64,000 bases of DNA from Trema orientale (lineage: Eukaryota > Streptophyta > Magnoliopsida > Rosales > Cannabaceae). The first letter of the stretch is position 1. Every line of letters starts with the position of its first letter. Shown here piece by piece: positions 47,996-60,128 of this stretch. Under the pieces are notes generated by a model. The model was not told the DNA's origin and did no database searches. It saw nothing but the letters and a program-made list of their open reading frames with translations. Made by a program: the position numbers and the translations under genes. The stretch covers positions 356,969 through 420,968 of the forward strand of contig JXTC01000283.1 in assembly GCA_002914845.1 (NCBI GenBank), given 5' to 3'.

Positions 47996-48760
47996 CTAAT
48001 GGCGCTGTTTCTCCCCTGATCGGATCCAAACCGATAAATTTTCAACAATTAAACCAAAGCAGCGACCAGATCAAGATTCGATCCCGAAAACGAGGACCCA
48101 GATCCCTTCAATTCCCAAATTTGATCCAATCCCAGAACCAAAACCAATTGACTCCTACAACCTCCCGAAATAGAAACCAACACAAACCCAATTCTGAACC
48201 CCACAAAGAAGAAAAACCCAATCTTAAAATTAAACAAAAAAAAAAAAAAAGAAAAGCCCAATTCGAAGGGAAGCTGGAATTGAAGTGGGGGGAGGGAATT
48301 TAGAGATTGAAATGAAGCATAAGGCGAGCAACAATTTCCAGGTGAGGATTGAAATTGAGCTTGTTGAATCGGAAAATTGAAAGGGTAATGTGGGATTAGG
48401 GTTAGGAGAAGGAGAGAAAATTGAAGTTTCTCGAGAAAATTGGAGAGAAAATGGAGAAGAGAAGTGGACTGAAAAGGAGAAGAATACTACTCTTTAAGAC
48501 CCGTCTCTCTTCTTCTTCTTTGGTTCTATTCTAACCTCACCTGACTCTTTCTCTCTCTCTCTGCAACTTCTTACAAAGCAAACAAACTATTAATTATTAA
48601 ACTAAAATCAGAAACTCTAAATTTTAAAAATTAAATAAAAAATTTAACATTTGGGTTGGCAGAGTCCGTATCTACGTGGTATGACACGTGGCAATTATGA
48701 CTTTGATTATTTTATATATATATTGTAAAAAAAAAAAAAAGAGAGAGAGAGAGTTAATAA
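47996..48760 (-). promoter_or_regulatory. 5' UTR and promoter region of the formin gene
   Basis: On the minus strand the leader is pyrimidine-rich, with CTTCTCC and CTCTCC words (48380-48480), then a GA/CT microsatellite (48546-48562). Upstream, CACGTG at 48685-48690 within ACACGTGGC is a strong G-box/ABRE-like site, with a second ACGTGG at 48674-48679. No clear TATA box stands at the expected distance. The start of transcription is probably near 48480-48520, judged only by the change from leader-like to AT-rich composition. Confidence 0.4.
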
Positions 48761-49358
48761 CAGTCTTTTTCAGTTTTCAAAAAAAAAAACAAAAAACAAA
48801 AAACAAAAAAAAAAAGACATAACATAACAATCAGTGTTTGGACAGAAGCATGCGTATCTAAAGCAGCTCAACGTGGATCTGTTTTGGGATCGGGGATTTT
48901 TCACTGTTTTCCATCCTTGTCTTTTTTTTTTAAATAAAAATTGGTATTTTTTTATGAGTTTTTATTTTTGGTTTTTGAAATTTGAATCATGTTTGGTTGA
49001 AGGTCTATATAACCATGAGAGTGATATATATATATATATCAGACTCAACTATAAATTTGCATAGGTTTATTAAGCAAAAAATATATATATGCATGTGTAT
49101 GTTTGTTTTGGACAATAAAGAGAAATTGATGTGGTAACATTTTTACAGGGAGTAAGTTATTTTATCAAAAATGGGAAGTTGGTGATTGTTGATTTCAAGT
49201 AATTTTCTTTATGTGAACTCCTATTGCTCTTGATGAATGCTATTAATATCATGTAAAATGCATGTATATTTATACATATTCCATTAAATGCTACATTAGT
49301 AACTCTTAATTTTTACAATATTTTATCTACTTGGCTCCCGTGAGGATATTTGAACTTA

Positions 49359-49408
<50 letters not shown>

Positions 49409-51680
49409 GGAAGTCAATGGCTCTAATGTTTATCGTATATATAATTCCATATGAATTTTAAAACTTCAAAATATTCATGATAATTTTCCAAACATTTAAG
49501 TTTTTAAAGTTTATTATTTATATTTGATTATTGAATGATAACGATATAAGACATTTATGGATTGCTTTCTTTTTCTTTTATAATTTTATAGATTTTTTTC
49601 TTTCTTTTATTTTTGGGGAAGAGGAGAGAAAGGGGGTGGGGGGGGGGGGGGTTTGGACACTCCTCAATTTTTATTTTTATTTTTTAAGGAGCAAAACTAC
49701 TACTTTTTAAGGGTGAAGTACTTAATTATGTTATAGAAACAGATATCAACATTTAATCATTATCTTTCCTTTCTTTTTTTTTTCCCTGAAAAATCATATA
49801 AGTATTTATATTTCATTGTTGTTCCTTTCATTTTTATTGTATGATTTTTTTTTTCCGTAAACGTGTCATAAAACTAACCATAAGATGTATCCCATATTAC
49901 CCATATATATGGACCAAATCCACTACATGAAGATGATTATCAAATTATTTTTAGGAAAAAAAAAAGGAATTCTATTGCGTTAAGATGGGGCTTGAAAGAT
50001 ATACTGGCCAACAACAAAACATAATAATTCAAGTGTCACATCTAGGATTAATCTTTTTATGCTTGTAGTTTTTCCTCGACGTTTCAAAAAATAAGTTATC
50101 CGCTAGTCTATTCCAATTTAATTTTTATTTTTATTTTTTTATATCTAGTCTATTCCAACTAAGACTGCAAAGAAGAATGTTTTTCCAAATAATAACTAAA
50201 TCAGGAAAAAGTAATAAGATCAATTATAAGCTATATATCTGAGCACTGCATATGTTATTTTGTACTACCACATACTAAAAAGTAGAAACTAGTAATTTCG
50301 AACACTCATGTAACGGGACATAATGCATAATCACATACATGACGTTTTCATAGGCCTCAACAAAAGATAATTTATTTTTATTGAAATAACAATTAGTGGT
50401 ATAGTGTTTCAACTTTATAAACTCAAAATGTGGCAAAAAAAAAACGTGGTGCTTTTGAATATGAACATAATGATCCTTTGCTTCTTTGGAAAATTTACGA
50501 ACATAAACTTGTGTCTAATACTCTCTTGTGATAAAAGAATAGACAATACACGAACATATTTTAAATCGTGGGACATTACAATTTATGAGTGGAAAAGACA
50601 AAAAAATACACAATATAATTTGATAATATTTTCAAACAGTTAATTTGAGAAGTCATAGAATAATTTATGCTATGATTGATATTGGTAAACCTGCTTTTTG
50701 TCATATTATTACTCCCAAAAAAAAAAAAAAAAAAACTCTTTAACTTATGCTTCTAGCTTTATCGAAATCGGCAATTTCGAGCATGACCCTTAATTACATA
50801 AAAAGCACAATAGCATTACATTTGTCCTTAATATATCGTATATTTTTAATCTTTGTTACCGTAAAATAAACTCGGGATTTTTGGCATAATGTCCTTTTTT
50901 TATGCATCGAGATCTGCTGTCCTATTTTGTTGTCTTATTTGATATCTCATCCACTCAAAAGTGGACAATTCAGCACAAAATATAATATTAATTAAACTAA
51001 TTAATAATTCTTTAAAAATGGTGGTTACTAAAATAGTGCTGAGGTGTCTAATTTTAAATGAATGGGACAGTAAAGTGGGCAATAGATTTCAATCCTATTC
51101 ACTTTTAGGAAGTACACCCATTCTAATATATATATATATATATATTTTGGTGAGTACCCTTTTAAGTTTTAAGTTTATTGCTAAGACAAAAATTTTCTTG
51201 GCACTCATCCCGTTAGGTATTCAAATTTGACGGGTCGGGTTGGTAAACGCATTGTTAAAATATCTAGCGACTTAACATCATTCAATTCCATGTCTAACTC
51301 TTGATTCTATGTTTAGTTGGGGTGCCTTCTCTAGTGCCTAATACTCAGGTTTTTTTTCATTTTTTATTTTTGTCATGGTGTTCGATATCTTATCTAATGC
51401 TCAACACCAAGTCTAGCGCTCTTAAGTTATGGATATATAAGTCTTTTTATACTTATGCTTTTAAAAAATAATGTATTAACTTAATTACTTTTAAATGAGC
51501 ATATTTTTCAAAATCACTATTAAAAAAATAAGTATTTTACCCATTTTTCTAACAAAAAAAAATAAAACTTTGATTTAACCCAATTCAAAAAGCCAAGGGG
51601 ACACCTTTATAGAGGTTATGGTGGGATTGGGAAAAGGAATATGATAATCATAATAAGGGTATGCAAAAGCAAAATAAAAG
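48761..51680. other. intergenic, no gene seen
   Basis: AT-rich with several simple repeats: poly-A at 48780-48814, a (TAA)n run at 49359-49408 and a poly-G tract at 49632-49651. 51215-51440 is less AT-rich and has GACGGGTCGGGTTGG, a phrase of dispersed plant repeats, without findable ends. Short frames have no coding character. Confidence 0.5.
49359..49408. repeat. (TAA)n microsatellite
   Basis: Sixteen or so uninterrupted TAA triplets, directly readable. Good candidate for a length-polymorphic marker. Confidence 0.95.
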
Positions 51681-51759
51681 GCCCTTTAGAAGAAGAAGAA
51701 GAAGAAGAAGAAAAAAAAAAAAAAAAAAAAGCCCTTTAGCCTTAGCCCATAATAACTCA

Positions 51760-52450
51760 CCACTTTGTCACTCGTCGCGTAGCGTAGGGATCCCCACACA
51801 CAGGTCACAAGGCCACACTGCCCTAACTCAAATGTTGTTGCCTCTTCCTCAGTTCTGACGTAAGGGCCTGATACCCTGTTTAGCTTCGTACCTTCTCCCC
51901 GACCCCCATTTTGACACGTCACCCAAAAAATTCGCACTTTTCTCGAAACGTTTCCCCTTTTTCTCCAACCCTCTCGTTTCGAAACGTTTCTTTTTTGAAT
52001 TCTCCTCGTCGTTTTGCTGCTGATAAGACGTTATGAAGTGCCAAACGTGGCCTTTTTAAATTAAAAAACAAAAAAAAAGAGTGGCCTTTCAAATTTCGAT
52101 CCCAAACTACGTCGTCGATTACGTGGAAATTATCACATGTACATGGTTTACTGAGTGAAGCTTTTTACAGCCAATAGGATTGACATGTATACTACGTAAT
52201 ATTAGCTTTGGTTCCTAGTGGCAGGGTCCATTCGTATACGGTGATCCTTGGAATACAGAAACATACCTCGAAATGTCGGTCCCTACAAGTCTGCGCCCGT
52301 CACTTTGCTTAACGTAGTCAGCTATACTTTTTTTTTTTTTTTCCAAAAAAAAAATTTATTGTAAGCTGCCTAACGATCAGCACCGTCCAGTTTATTAACT
52401 CGAGAAACGTCAAAACAATTGACGGCCACGAAACGACGTAGGGCTCTACT
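51760..52450. promoter_or_regulatory. CpG-rich patch without a visible gene
   Basis: CG dinucleotides are frequent here (CGTCGCGTAGCG, CGAAACGTTTC twice, TACGTCGTCGATTACGTGG, GAAACGACGTAGGG) in a window where they are otherwise scarce. GACACGTCACC and ATTACGTGGAA are bZIP-type core sequences. No open frame over about 80 codons and no splice-linked coding signal follows on either strand. It may be a promoter of an unannotated non-coding transcript, or a young GC-rich insertion. Confidence 0.35.
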
Positions 52451-53675
52451 TGAGATGGGGTGAGAATTAAGCAATTTTATGCGTATAAAAAATGTATCCA
52501 AATTCGTAAACCAAAAGTAGAGTACCGTAAGTTTTTAGGTAGAAGAAATTAAGTATTACAAGCAAGTAATTAAAAAAAATGTAAAATATATCATGTTTCA
52601 AAAAGTATTTTTGATGTGTATTTTTCATTCACATCAAGATTGCTCACCCATTACTTTATAGTTTATACTTTTACTAGAAGAGTAATTTTCAGATGTCAAA
52701 TTTATTTATTGTACTTTATGTACCAACGAATGGGTTGAGTATTATATTGTCTTTGAAAAGCATTAAAGATGTTAAATTAGTCGGTATCCCATAATTTAAT
52801 GTCCACAACGTGGTCTTATTCAAAAGAAAAAGTCGACAATGAAGTCAAAAGGGCAAAGAAAAATGTTACGTACAAATAACACATACCATCATAACCGCTA
52901 AATCATCAAGAACTTAAGAACCAATGTATTGCAAAATTAACACTAGAGTTCATTGTGGATACCAAATAGCATTAATAGTGCTTAATTATTTAATTAAAAA
53001 AAAGGCACAAGCGTGATTTCTTTTTTCATTACAAGATGCATCAGTGTACTATATCCAATTACAAAAGAAACACCAACATCAGAAAACATGTTACATAAAG
53101 TAGTGCAAATTTATTTTTTATTTTTTATTTTTTTTTATAACAGTGCAAATTTATTTTATGAGGATAGAGTAAGAAAACTTAATATTGCTACTGATTTTAA
53201 TCTTCAAATCTGAGTTGTTGCCTATTACTTCTCAAATTGAATGATCAAACTCAGATGATATGATCTAATTACATAACGTTAAGTCACTTAGTAACAAAAT
53301 ATTGAGATTAGAGTTAGTACACGTAGTAAAAATCAAACATATATCAAGAAGACGTAGAATGACATCATTTCTATCCGCGTACTATTTTTCAAGTAGGAAG
53401 ATATAATATTTTTCCAACTTGAAACAAATATATGTGATTTAAAATCATGTTAGGCTATTTATTATTTCAGTTTATATATGCGTGAAAAAAAAAATAATGC
53501 CAACATTAATCTTCTTTGTCATGTCTATTGGTATAAAAATTTAGTGCATATGGTATTGATTGATTATTTTTGGCATTAGTCTTATTTTACATGAAATTCA
53601 TTGTAACACTCTAAAACACACACAGTTTTTAGCAATACACTAATAAAATTGTGTTAGACTCTACGCCTAAACTAA
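52451..53675. other. intergenic, no gene seen
   Basis: AT-rich spacer between the CpG-rich patch and the CACGTG cluster. No paired repeat or coding frame. Confidence 0.45.
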
Positions 53676-54138
53676 CACGTGGTGACGTTATGCAGAATGC
53701 AATACAAATGTCCCTTAGCGTTTTTCTTAAATTTTGTGTTGTTAATGGCTAAAAATCAATAATGACACGTCCTTGATCAAAGCATAAAATGCGGTGAAAA
53801 GGCAAAAGTTACCACTAAGATCACGTGAATGGCACGTGCCTTACCAAGAGGGGACAAGAAAGCCCGCAAATCAAGCAAATTCCGGTGATGAAAATGAGAA
53901 CTGAGAACATCAAAGTGGGCTTGACCATTTACATTTTCTGATTCTTCTTAATTCTTATTAATTAATCACTTTAGGAAAAATCCCAAATATTCCGAACACA
54001 AACCTAACTGTATTAATCTTAAAACCAAACAATTATTACAGTTTAAGGATCTAGACTAACCACATGTTGGGCAAAACTGCAGGCCATTTGGAGCCACGTG
54101 CCTTACATGCCTGGTTTCTGATATATGGTCAACACGTG
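53676..54138. promoter_or_regulatory. cluster of five CACGTG (G-box) sites
   Basis: CACGTG occurs at 53676-53681, 53822-53827, 53833-53838, 54095-54100 and 54133-54138. Two are in GCCACGTG(C/G) or GGCACGTGCC settings and one is in AACACGTGGTGACGTTA, which also holds a TGACGT site. A GTGGGGCCCAC motif (TCP-type) lies at about 54195-54205. Such grouping is typical of a regulated promoter or enhancer bound by bHLH/bZIP factors, but I find no coding gene on either side. Confidence 0.45.
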
Positions 54139-54209
54139 AGCTGAGATAGTCAATGTGATTTACGGCATGATTATGATGTGATCATCTGTGGAAAGTGGGG
54201 CCCACGAAA

Positions 54210-57200
54210 TGATAGCAACCACTCCTTGAATGCCATGTGCAGCCCTGATCCAAGTCATAGAAAAACTATTATCCATTTGCAATATGGGCTATTGGAGGAG
54301 ATGATGATGGTGATGAAAAAGGGAGATTTTATTGGATAAAACCCAATTTCAAATGTGATAAATTCCCAACTAGCACATTTTATTTTATTTATTTGGGAAA
54401 AAAAAAAAAAACTCTCTTTTCTTGGTATAGACTGGATTTAAGGGAAACTTCTAGGTAGAGTGTTGTGTCAAGTTAAAAGGAATGAGTTCTTTTCAGCTTG
54501 AATCTTCATTATATAGTTAAACAAAGAAGATTGAGGTTAGAGGGCTGTTAATAACTTCCGTTTCGATGCTTAATTCGGTAATTTTTATTTTGTCGAGAAA
54601 ATTAGAAAGTCTCATTATATGGTGAGTAATCTGTTTCAAATAACAATTAAATAAGAGTTTGCACTGTTGTATACTCTATATCACCATTTCGTTTATTCAA
54701 TATTCTTCAAAATGTATGTTGTCTACTTTTCAGTAAGAGAGTGAATGATTTAGAACTAGATATATTTTCATCAAATTCTAATAGTATGGTTTTTATAAAA
54801 ATAAATTGTTTGATTATATGGGATAGTTTACTCTTATATGTATGTTCAAAGAAAGAAAATGCACTTAGGACTGGTATTCCCCACTTAAGAAGCATCTTTC
54901 ATATTTGAATCCCAAAATTCTAAGTTTGGGAAGATTGGACGTATGTACTAGTATGGTAATAAACCATGCCTTACAAATGAATTTGAATCTCATTCACACT
55001 AGGCACAATGTGGGACTTTAAAACTGAAAGTATATATAGTTGGACAAATGAAAATTGCCATAAGATATCTTAATGTAATATTGGCACCAAACACTAATAG
55101 TACTGCGCGATTTTCATTTTTCATTTCTAAGTTTTAGAGGTAGACTCCATATTTTATCGGTGTACTATGCCAGCTTTATAATTTATAAGTTACATTGTAT
55201 CTTTATTCAACAAAATTCACATATTAGGTCATATGAGTGAAAAACCAAGTGGTAAATAATGGTAATACCGATGACTAGAGTAATTATGGCATGGAAATTT
55301 ACTTCAGTCATTTACGTTCTAAAGGTTGTGGACCCCAATTCTTAGCATCTCATATGGGTTAATTTGGAACATAAAAGTGAGAGTTAGAAGATGCCTTTTA
55401 AGACATCATAACAACATTTGTCGTTTTCTCTTTCCTTTCAGGTTTAATCCCAAGCTCTCTTCACCACATATATGATTAATGGTGTATTTACCTAGCCCCC
55501 TTTTTCTCACTATAATGAACCTTCCAAATTAATTTTGACTTTTGGTATGTTTATTATTATTTAAAAAAAAAACGAAAAAGAGTTTGTGTGACTGGGATGG
55601 AAAATTGTTGCGGCTTGGTTTGTATAATTTTCACAGTAATTAATATTTTAAGTACTCATATTTTTTTTTTCTCTAGTGTAGCTTTGAACAATCATAATAT
55701 TTTATATATATCTAAATAAAATCTTGAAAAATATTGGTGAAAGAAGCTGTCGTGGACATAAATGCAAACTGATACTTCATGAGACAGATCAGCCCATGTC
55801 AAAGAATCACTCAACGATTATCTTCGACAAGTATCGCTGATAAATTGCTGCTTAGTGGTAAGAAATTAATTAATTCCAAACAGAAGGTCATATGGTCTTA
55901 ATAAGGAGAGGCCAAAAAGAAAGAGATTCATGTCTTTTTTATTTTTATTTTTTATTTTTAATCTTAGATGAATTATTGACCAGTTATAAGGCTGTATATG
56001 ATATTTAAAATATCTTCTCCTTAACAGTTTGGAATACTGTTTTAAAAAAAATAATTGAAGGCATATTTAAAAGAAATGTAATAGTATGTAATTCATTGGG
56101 CATAGAATTTTTTTTTTTTGTCCCCTCAAAATTTGGAACTTCATCGCTATTGTTATATTAGCCTACATTTAGATAAGAAAGAAAAATGTGGAAGAGAGAG
56201 ACACGTTAATATAACAACTAGTGCTTGAATTGTCAAAACTTAAGAACAAGCCAACAATGACACACTGGCCCATTGGTTCCCTTTCCCACTTTATCACTAC
56301 AATTATGAGAACCTTCCATTTACAAAATCATCCACTTTATGGTTTCCAGCTATATGTATGTATATACATATACGATATATCTATATGTATCTTTCTTTTG
56401 ATTTGCCACACATTAAGATTACACCAAACAAACTGGGTTTTTTTTTTTTTTGTGTATGTCTCTTTATTCCAACATTGATTATATAGCTTACTATCCACTG
56501 ATGTTGAACCAAGTAATTTCCTAAGATTGTGATTTGTTTGGAGTTTAATTCTCATAAGGTAGTAATAATAACGCAATTTTATGCTGCTTCTGCCTTGAAA
56601 TTTTCTTCAACAAGATATGTAAATGATTCTATAACAGAAGAGATTGTGACAAACTCTCCCAACTTGCCATGTCTTCTAGTGTTTCAGCCAAGGTTGTGGT
56701 CTCCATCAATAGCAGAAAACATACATATAGATACTCATACCAAAGGTTTTGGACATGATGAATGGAAGAGAAGTTTGATTATGTGTCTTTGTCTATTGAA
56801 ATGCATATGCATCTATAAACTTAACTTCTAAATGGACAGCCTGCAAAGTATCCAAAAATTTCACACTTTTAAGTAGCAAATCTTCCCATTTCTAAAAGAT
56901 CTTAAACCGTTTATATCTTATATCATTATCTTATTCACAATTGCTAAAGTGTTATGCATCAAATATTGCGATGATTTTCTAAGTTAAATAAAAAAATAGT
57001 TATTAAATCATGAATGATTATCATTAATTATTAGATTTTCATCAGATTCCGTCATATTTGTATATAATTTGACGTTCTAAAATATGTACTGTCGATAAGT
57101 GTTCCTTACCACAAAAATTCTGTAACTTTAATTCGAGAAGAATAACATATATTACTCTATGAGTTCCATATTACTAGTATTATAAGAAATGATAAATCAC

Positions 57201-57639
57201 TTAAAAATCAGAAATATAATGGAGCTAGTGGAGGAAACAATGAGTTTATATGCTCATGAGGTGTTAAAAATCTGAAGGGAAGGAAAGCTACCCATATTTT
57301 TCAAACAATGAGTTTATATGCTCAGAGATCATTTTCCTATGAAAGCAGAGGCATAAACTTCAAATCAAAAAGATATTAGATCTTTTGTTTTGTTTTTAGT
57401 TTGTGGCTAATATGGAAAGCCGGGCATACCATCTGTTTAGCTCTCACTTCAATAATTTCACTATTTAAAATATAGAACACAAACCCACGACATAGCTCAA
57501 TACACCAATGCTGAATTGACTTCGTAATAATGCCCATGATATTTTCGAAGGTGAGGGCAAACAATTAAAAAGTTTAGTTAATTTTCTCCATTTTTAATTT
57601 TAGATGCAAGCTACAAAGATAGACCGTATATGATTCTAC
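54210..57639. other. intergenic, no gene supported
   Basis: No gene that I can support. A plus-strand frame of 100 codons at 56529-56831 has mixed composition and no recognised motif. Other frames are shorter. A TA run is at 56356-56380 and poly-T at 56439-56450. Confidence 0.45.
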
Positions 57640-57915
57640 TATAATGGGTCTTATAGCAAAATGACAAAGTTTTGAGCTCAATTTAAGAAAATGTCTATTT
57701 TTTAAATATTATAGCAAAATATATATATTAAATGTAAAATATTATATATCAAGCATAAAAATTTAATATACTCACTACATTAACTAAAATTGGTAGATAA
57801 GTATATCTATTAAGAGTAAAAGTATATATATTTAAACATTTAGCTATAAAATTTAAAAAATAGATATTTACTTAATTAATTTTAAAATATTGGACATTCA
57901 CCTAAATTTTTCTAC
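57640..57915. mobile_element. foldback MITE, copy carrying the empty SINE site
   Basis: The left arm TTATAGCAAAATGACAAAG...AATTTAAGAAAATGTCTATTTT pairs with the reverse strand of the right arm (ATTAAGTAAATATCTATTTTTTAAATTTTATAGC). A second copy in the same orientation is at 58632-59125. At about 57822-57838 this copy has the continuous sequence ATATATTTAAACATTTAGC, which is where the other copy is split by the SINE. Confidence 0.65.
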
Positions 57916-58103
57916 TATTATTTAGTTGGATCCAGAACCTACCTTTGTGTAGTAGATGAGTACTACTTGATTATAAATACTAGTATGTTGTCATTCAATT
58001 GCTTTCATAAATAACACACATCAAAAATTGAATAAGGTTCCCATCGCAATTTTTTTTTTTTTTTTTTGAAGGGGTGTTTGTTGACCTTAAAGTCAGGTGA
58101 AAA
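57916..58103. other. spacer, no gene seen
   Basis: Short spacer with a poly-T run at 58051-58067. Confidence 0.4.
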
Positions 58104-58416
58104 GTATATAAATACCTTTTAAAGCATATTTTTATAAATATCGTTTTTTATTTTTATTTAAATACCCATTTTTTTTGGGATAAATGTATACCATAAGTAT
58201 TTTATACATAAAAATTGGTATACATTTCAAAATATATACTATAGGTATAAATTATACATTGTAGATATAGGTAAAAATTTACATTGAAAATATATACTAC
58301 ATAATTTTTACATATGAAATGTGTAACTAAAAAATGAGTATCTTTAAAAGAATAGAAAAAGGGGTATTTATATACAGGCACAAAAAAGGGGTAGTGAGTG
58401 TAAATTTATCCAAAAT
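58104..58416. repeat. dispersed repeat, copy 2 (partner 10795-11134)
   Basis: Matches copy 1 in the same orientation through GTATACCATAAGTATTTTATAC, TTGGTATACATTTCA, TACATTG/TAAATATATA words and the end GGCACAAAAAAGGGGTAGTG-GTGTAAATTT. Confidence 0.6.
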
Positions 58417-58631
58417 AGTGGCGAGTTGTGTAAAATCATGTTTAGCCCAGTGTAAGGGATTTGGGCTAACGACATCTACATGAGCAAGTGGACTAAATTT
58501 TAGAAAGGAAAATGAGGGCGTGTTGAAGGAGAGTTGGGTTTTCGGATCATATGGATAAAATAAGGATCCATTCCGAAATAGCCCATATGGATATGGATCA
58601 TTCCCAAACGGATGAAAGCAGGAGCGATTTT

Positions 58632-59125
58632 TTTTTTTGGCCTTTTAGAAATATGACCAAATTTTTGGCCCAATTTAAGTAAATATCCATTTATCAAATG
58701 TTATAGCAAAATGTCCGGTATATATGTTTATATTCTAAGTATAAAATTTTATATACCAAGTATGAAAAATTATATACCTAATACATTTCAGTACAGTAAC
58801 TGAAATTGGCAAGTGTAAAAATATATATACCTGGACATTTGACGAAATGGGTTAGCTCAAGTGGTAAGAGCATCCACTACCTAGGATCTCGGTCCTAGGT
58901 TCGAGTCACACTGGGGTAGACGTGAAAGCCAATTATCTCTAATGGGGTGGGGTGGGGATTGGGTAGTATTAGGTATTTTCCTTTAATTTGTAATAAGTGG
59001 AGGTCATTAGTTAAGCCCCACTTTAAAATATATATATATATATATACCTGGACATTTAGCCATAAAATTTAAAAAGTGGACATCTACTTAATTTAATTTA
59101 AAATATTGGTCATTCACCTGAATTT
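58632..59125. mobile_element. foldback MITE split by a SINE
   Basis: The two halves (58632-58840 and 59058-59125) rejoin to give the structure seen at 57640-57915: GCCCAATTTAAGTAAATATCC left arm, TATAGCAAAATGTCC, then after the SINE AGCCATAAAATTTAAAAAGTGGACAT. The order and orientation match the unbroken copy. Confidence 0.7.
58821..59057 (+). mobile_element. tRNA-derived SINE with exact 20-bp target-site duplication
   Basis: The body is 58841-59037. It starts with a tRNA-like head: A box in TTAGCTCAAGTGGTAAGAGC (58852-58871) and B box in AGGTTCGAGTC about 35 bp on, with an acceptor-like GGGTTAGC start. It continues with a GGGGTGGGGTGGGG stretch and ends in an AT-rich tail. The flanks ATATATATACCTGGACATTT at 58821-58840 and 59038-59057 are identical over 20 bp. 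It is inserted in a MITE whose unbroken relative at 57640 confirms both borders. Young by target-site identity. It is not a functional tRNA: the anticodon and acceptor stems do not pair properly. Confidence 0.85.
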
Positions 59126-59688
59126 CTCTTTTTTTTTTTTTTGAGATAACGATATTAATAGCTCCTGAATTATACTTGCAGTACCACTTTACCCTATGAA
59201 CTTTTAGCTTATATAGTAATAGTCTATGAATTATGTAATTGTTACAACAAGATCCTTTTATCATTAGTGGTTAAATATTTAATATAAATAAGTCATTACA
59301 GAGCACATTGTTTAGTAACTATGGTCAATAATGAGATTCTGAATTTTTAATTTACACAATAAACTGCTAATACTTACACAATTATTGCAGTAATGACCAT
59401 TTTTTCATAATTATTAAATTTTTAACAAAAATGAGTCTTGAAGAAAGTGCATAATTCAGTAATTATGGCTAAAAATGAGATTTTGACTCATAAAAATAAA
59501 TAATACCCAATTATACGCTTTGTCCATTACTATTTTCTGTTAAAAAATTAATAATTTGTGACAAAAAGGCCATTGCTATAACAATTACATAATTTATGAG
59601 CCATTACTATGTAAAATTAAAAATTCGGAGGACAAAGTGGTACAATAAATAATTCAAAAATCATTACTATATTTAACCCTTTATTTTT

Positions 59689-60128
59689 TTCCAAATGACT
59701 TTTTTTAGGACTATCTTAGAGGAGGTTTTTAAAGAGTATATTATAAGATGTATCTGTCTTTTCACCTCATTTTAAAAAGTGGCCGTTTCCTTGACCTACT
59801 TAATAACTATCCTTCTTTCTTTCACTTTTTGTAAAATGACCATTTTTTAGTAAATCAATTTTCTGTATCTCAATTTTATTATTATATCAATTTTTTGTAT
59901 TAGTATATCAATTTCATATTAGTATGTCAATTATTTTGCGTCAGTTTTCAATTTTATTTAAGATTATCAATATCTGAGTCTTTTTTTTTTCATAAATTGG
60001 AAATTGATATACAAAAATTGATATGTTTCAACTTTTTTTGTTTAGTTCGGCCGATTTTGAAACTATTTTGGTAAATTTGGCCATTTCTTAGTTGTGTTTG
60101 AAAAATGATAATTTTTTAAATTTGAACC
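59689..60128. repeat. dispersed repeat, copy 2 (partner 9012-9428)
   Basis: Same landmarks as copy 1: CAAATGACTTTTTTT start, a block of ATATCAATTT words (59855-60000), TTCATAAATTGGAAATTGATA, TTCGGCCGATTTTG and an AATTTTTTAAATTTG end. Confidence 0.6.

Noticed and set aside
54090-54120. miR160-like sequence (ATGCCTGGTTTCTG)
   Set aside because: Differs from miR160 at several positions and lacks a complementary arm nearby.
56529-56831. Plus-strand frame of 100 codons
   Set aside because: No motif, unremarkable composition and no splice partner. A chance frame cannot be excluded, so it is not called.
58841-58920. Possible functional tRNA gene
   Set aside because: A and B boxes are present but the acceptor and anticodon stems do not pair, and the target duplication and tail show it to be a SINE.
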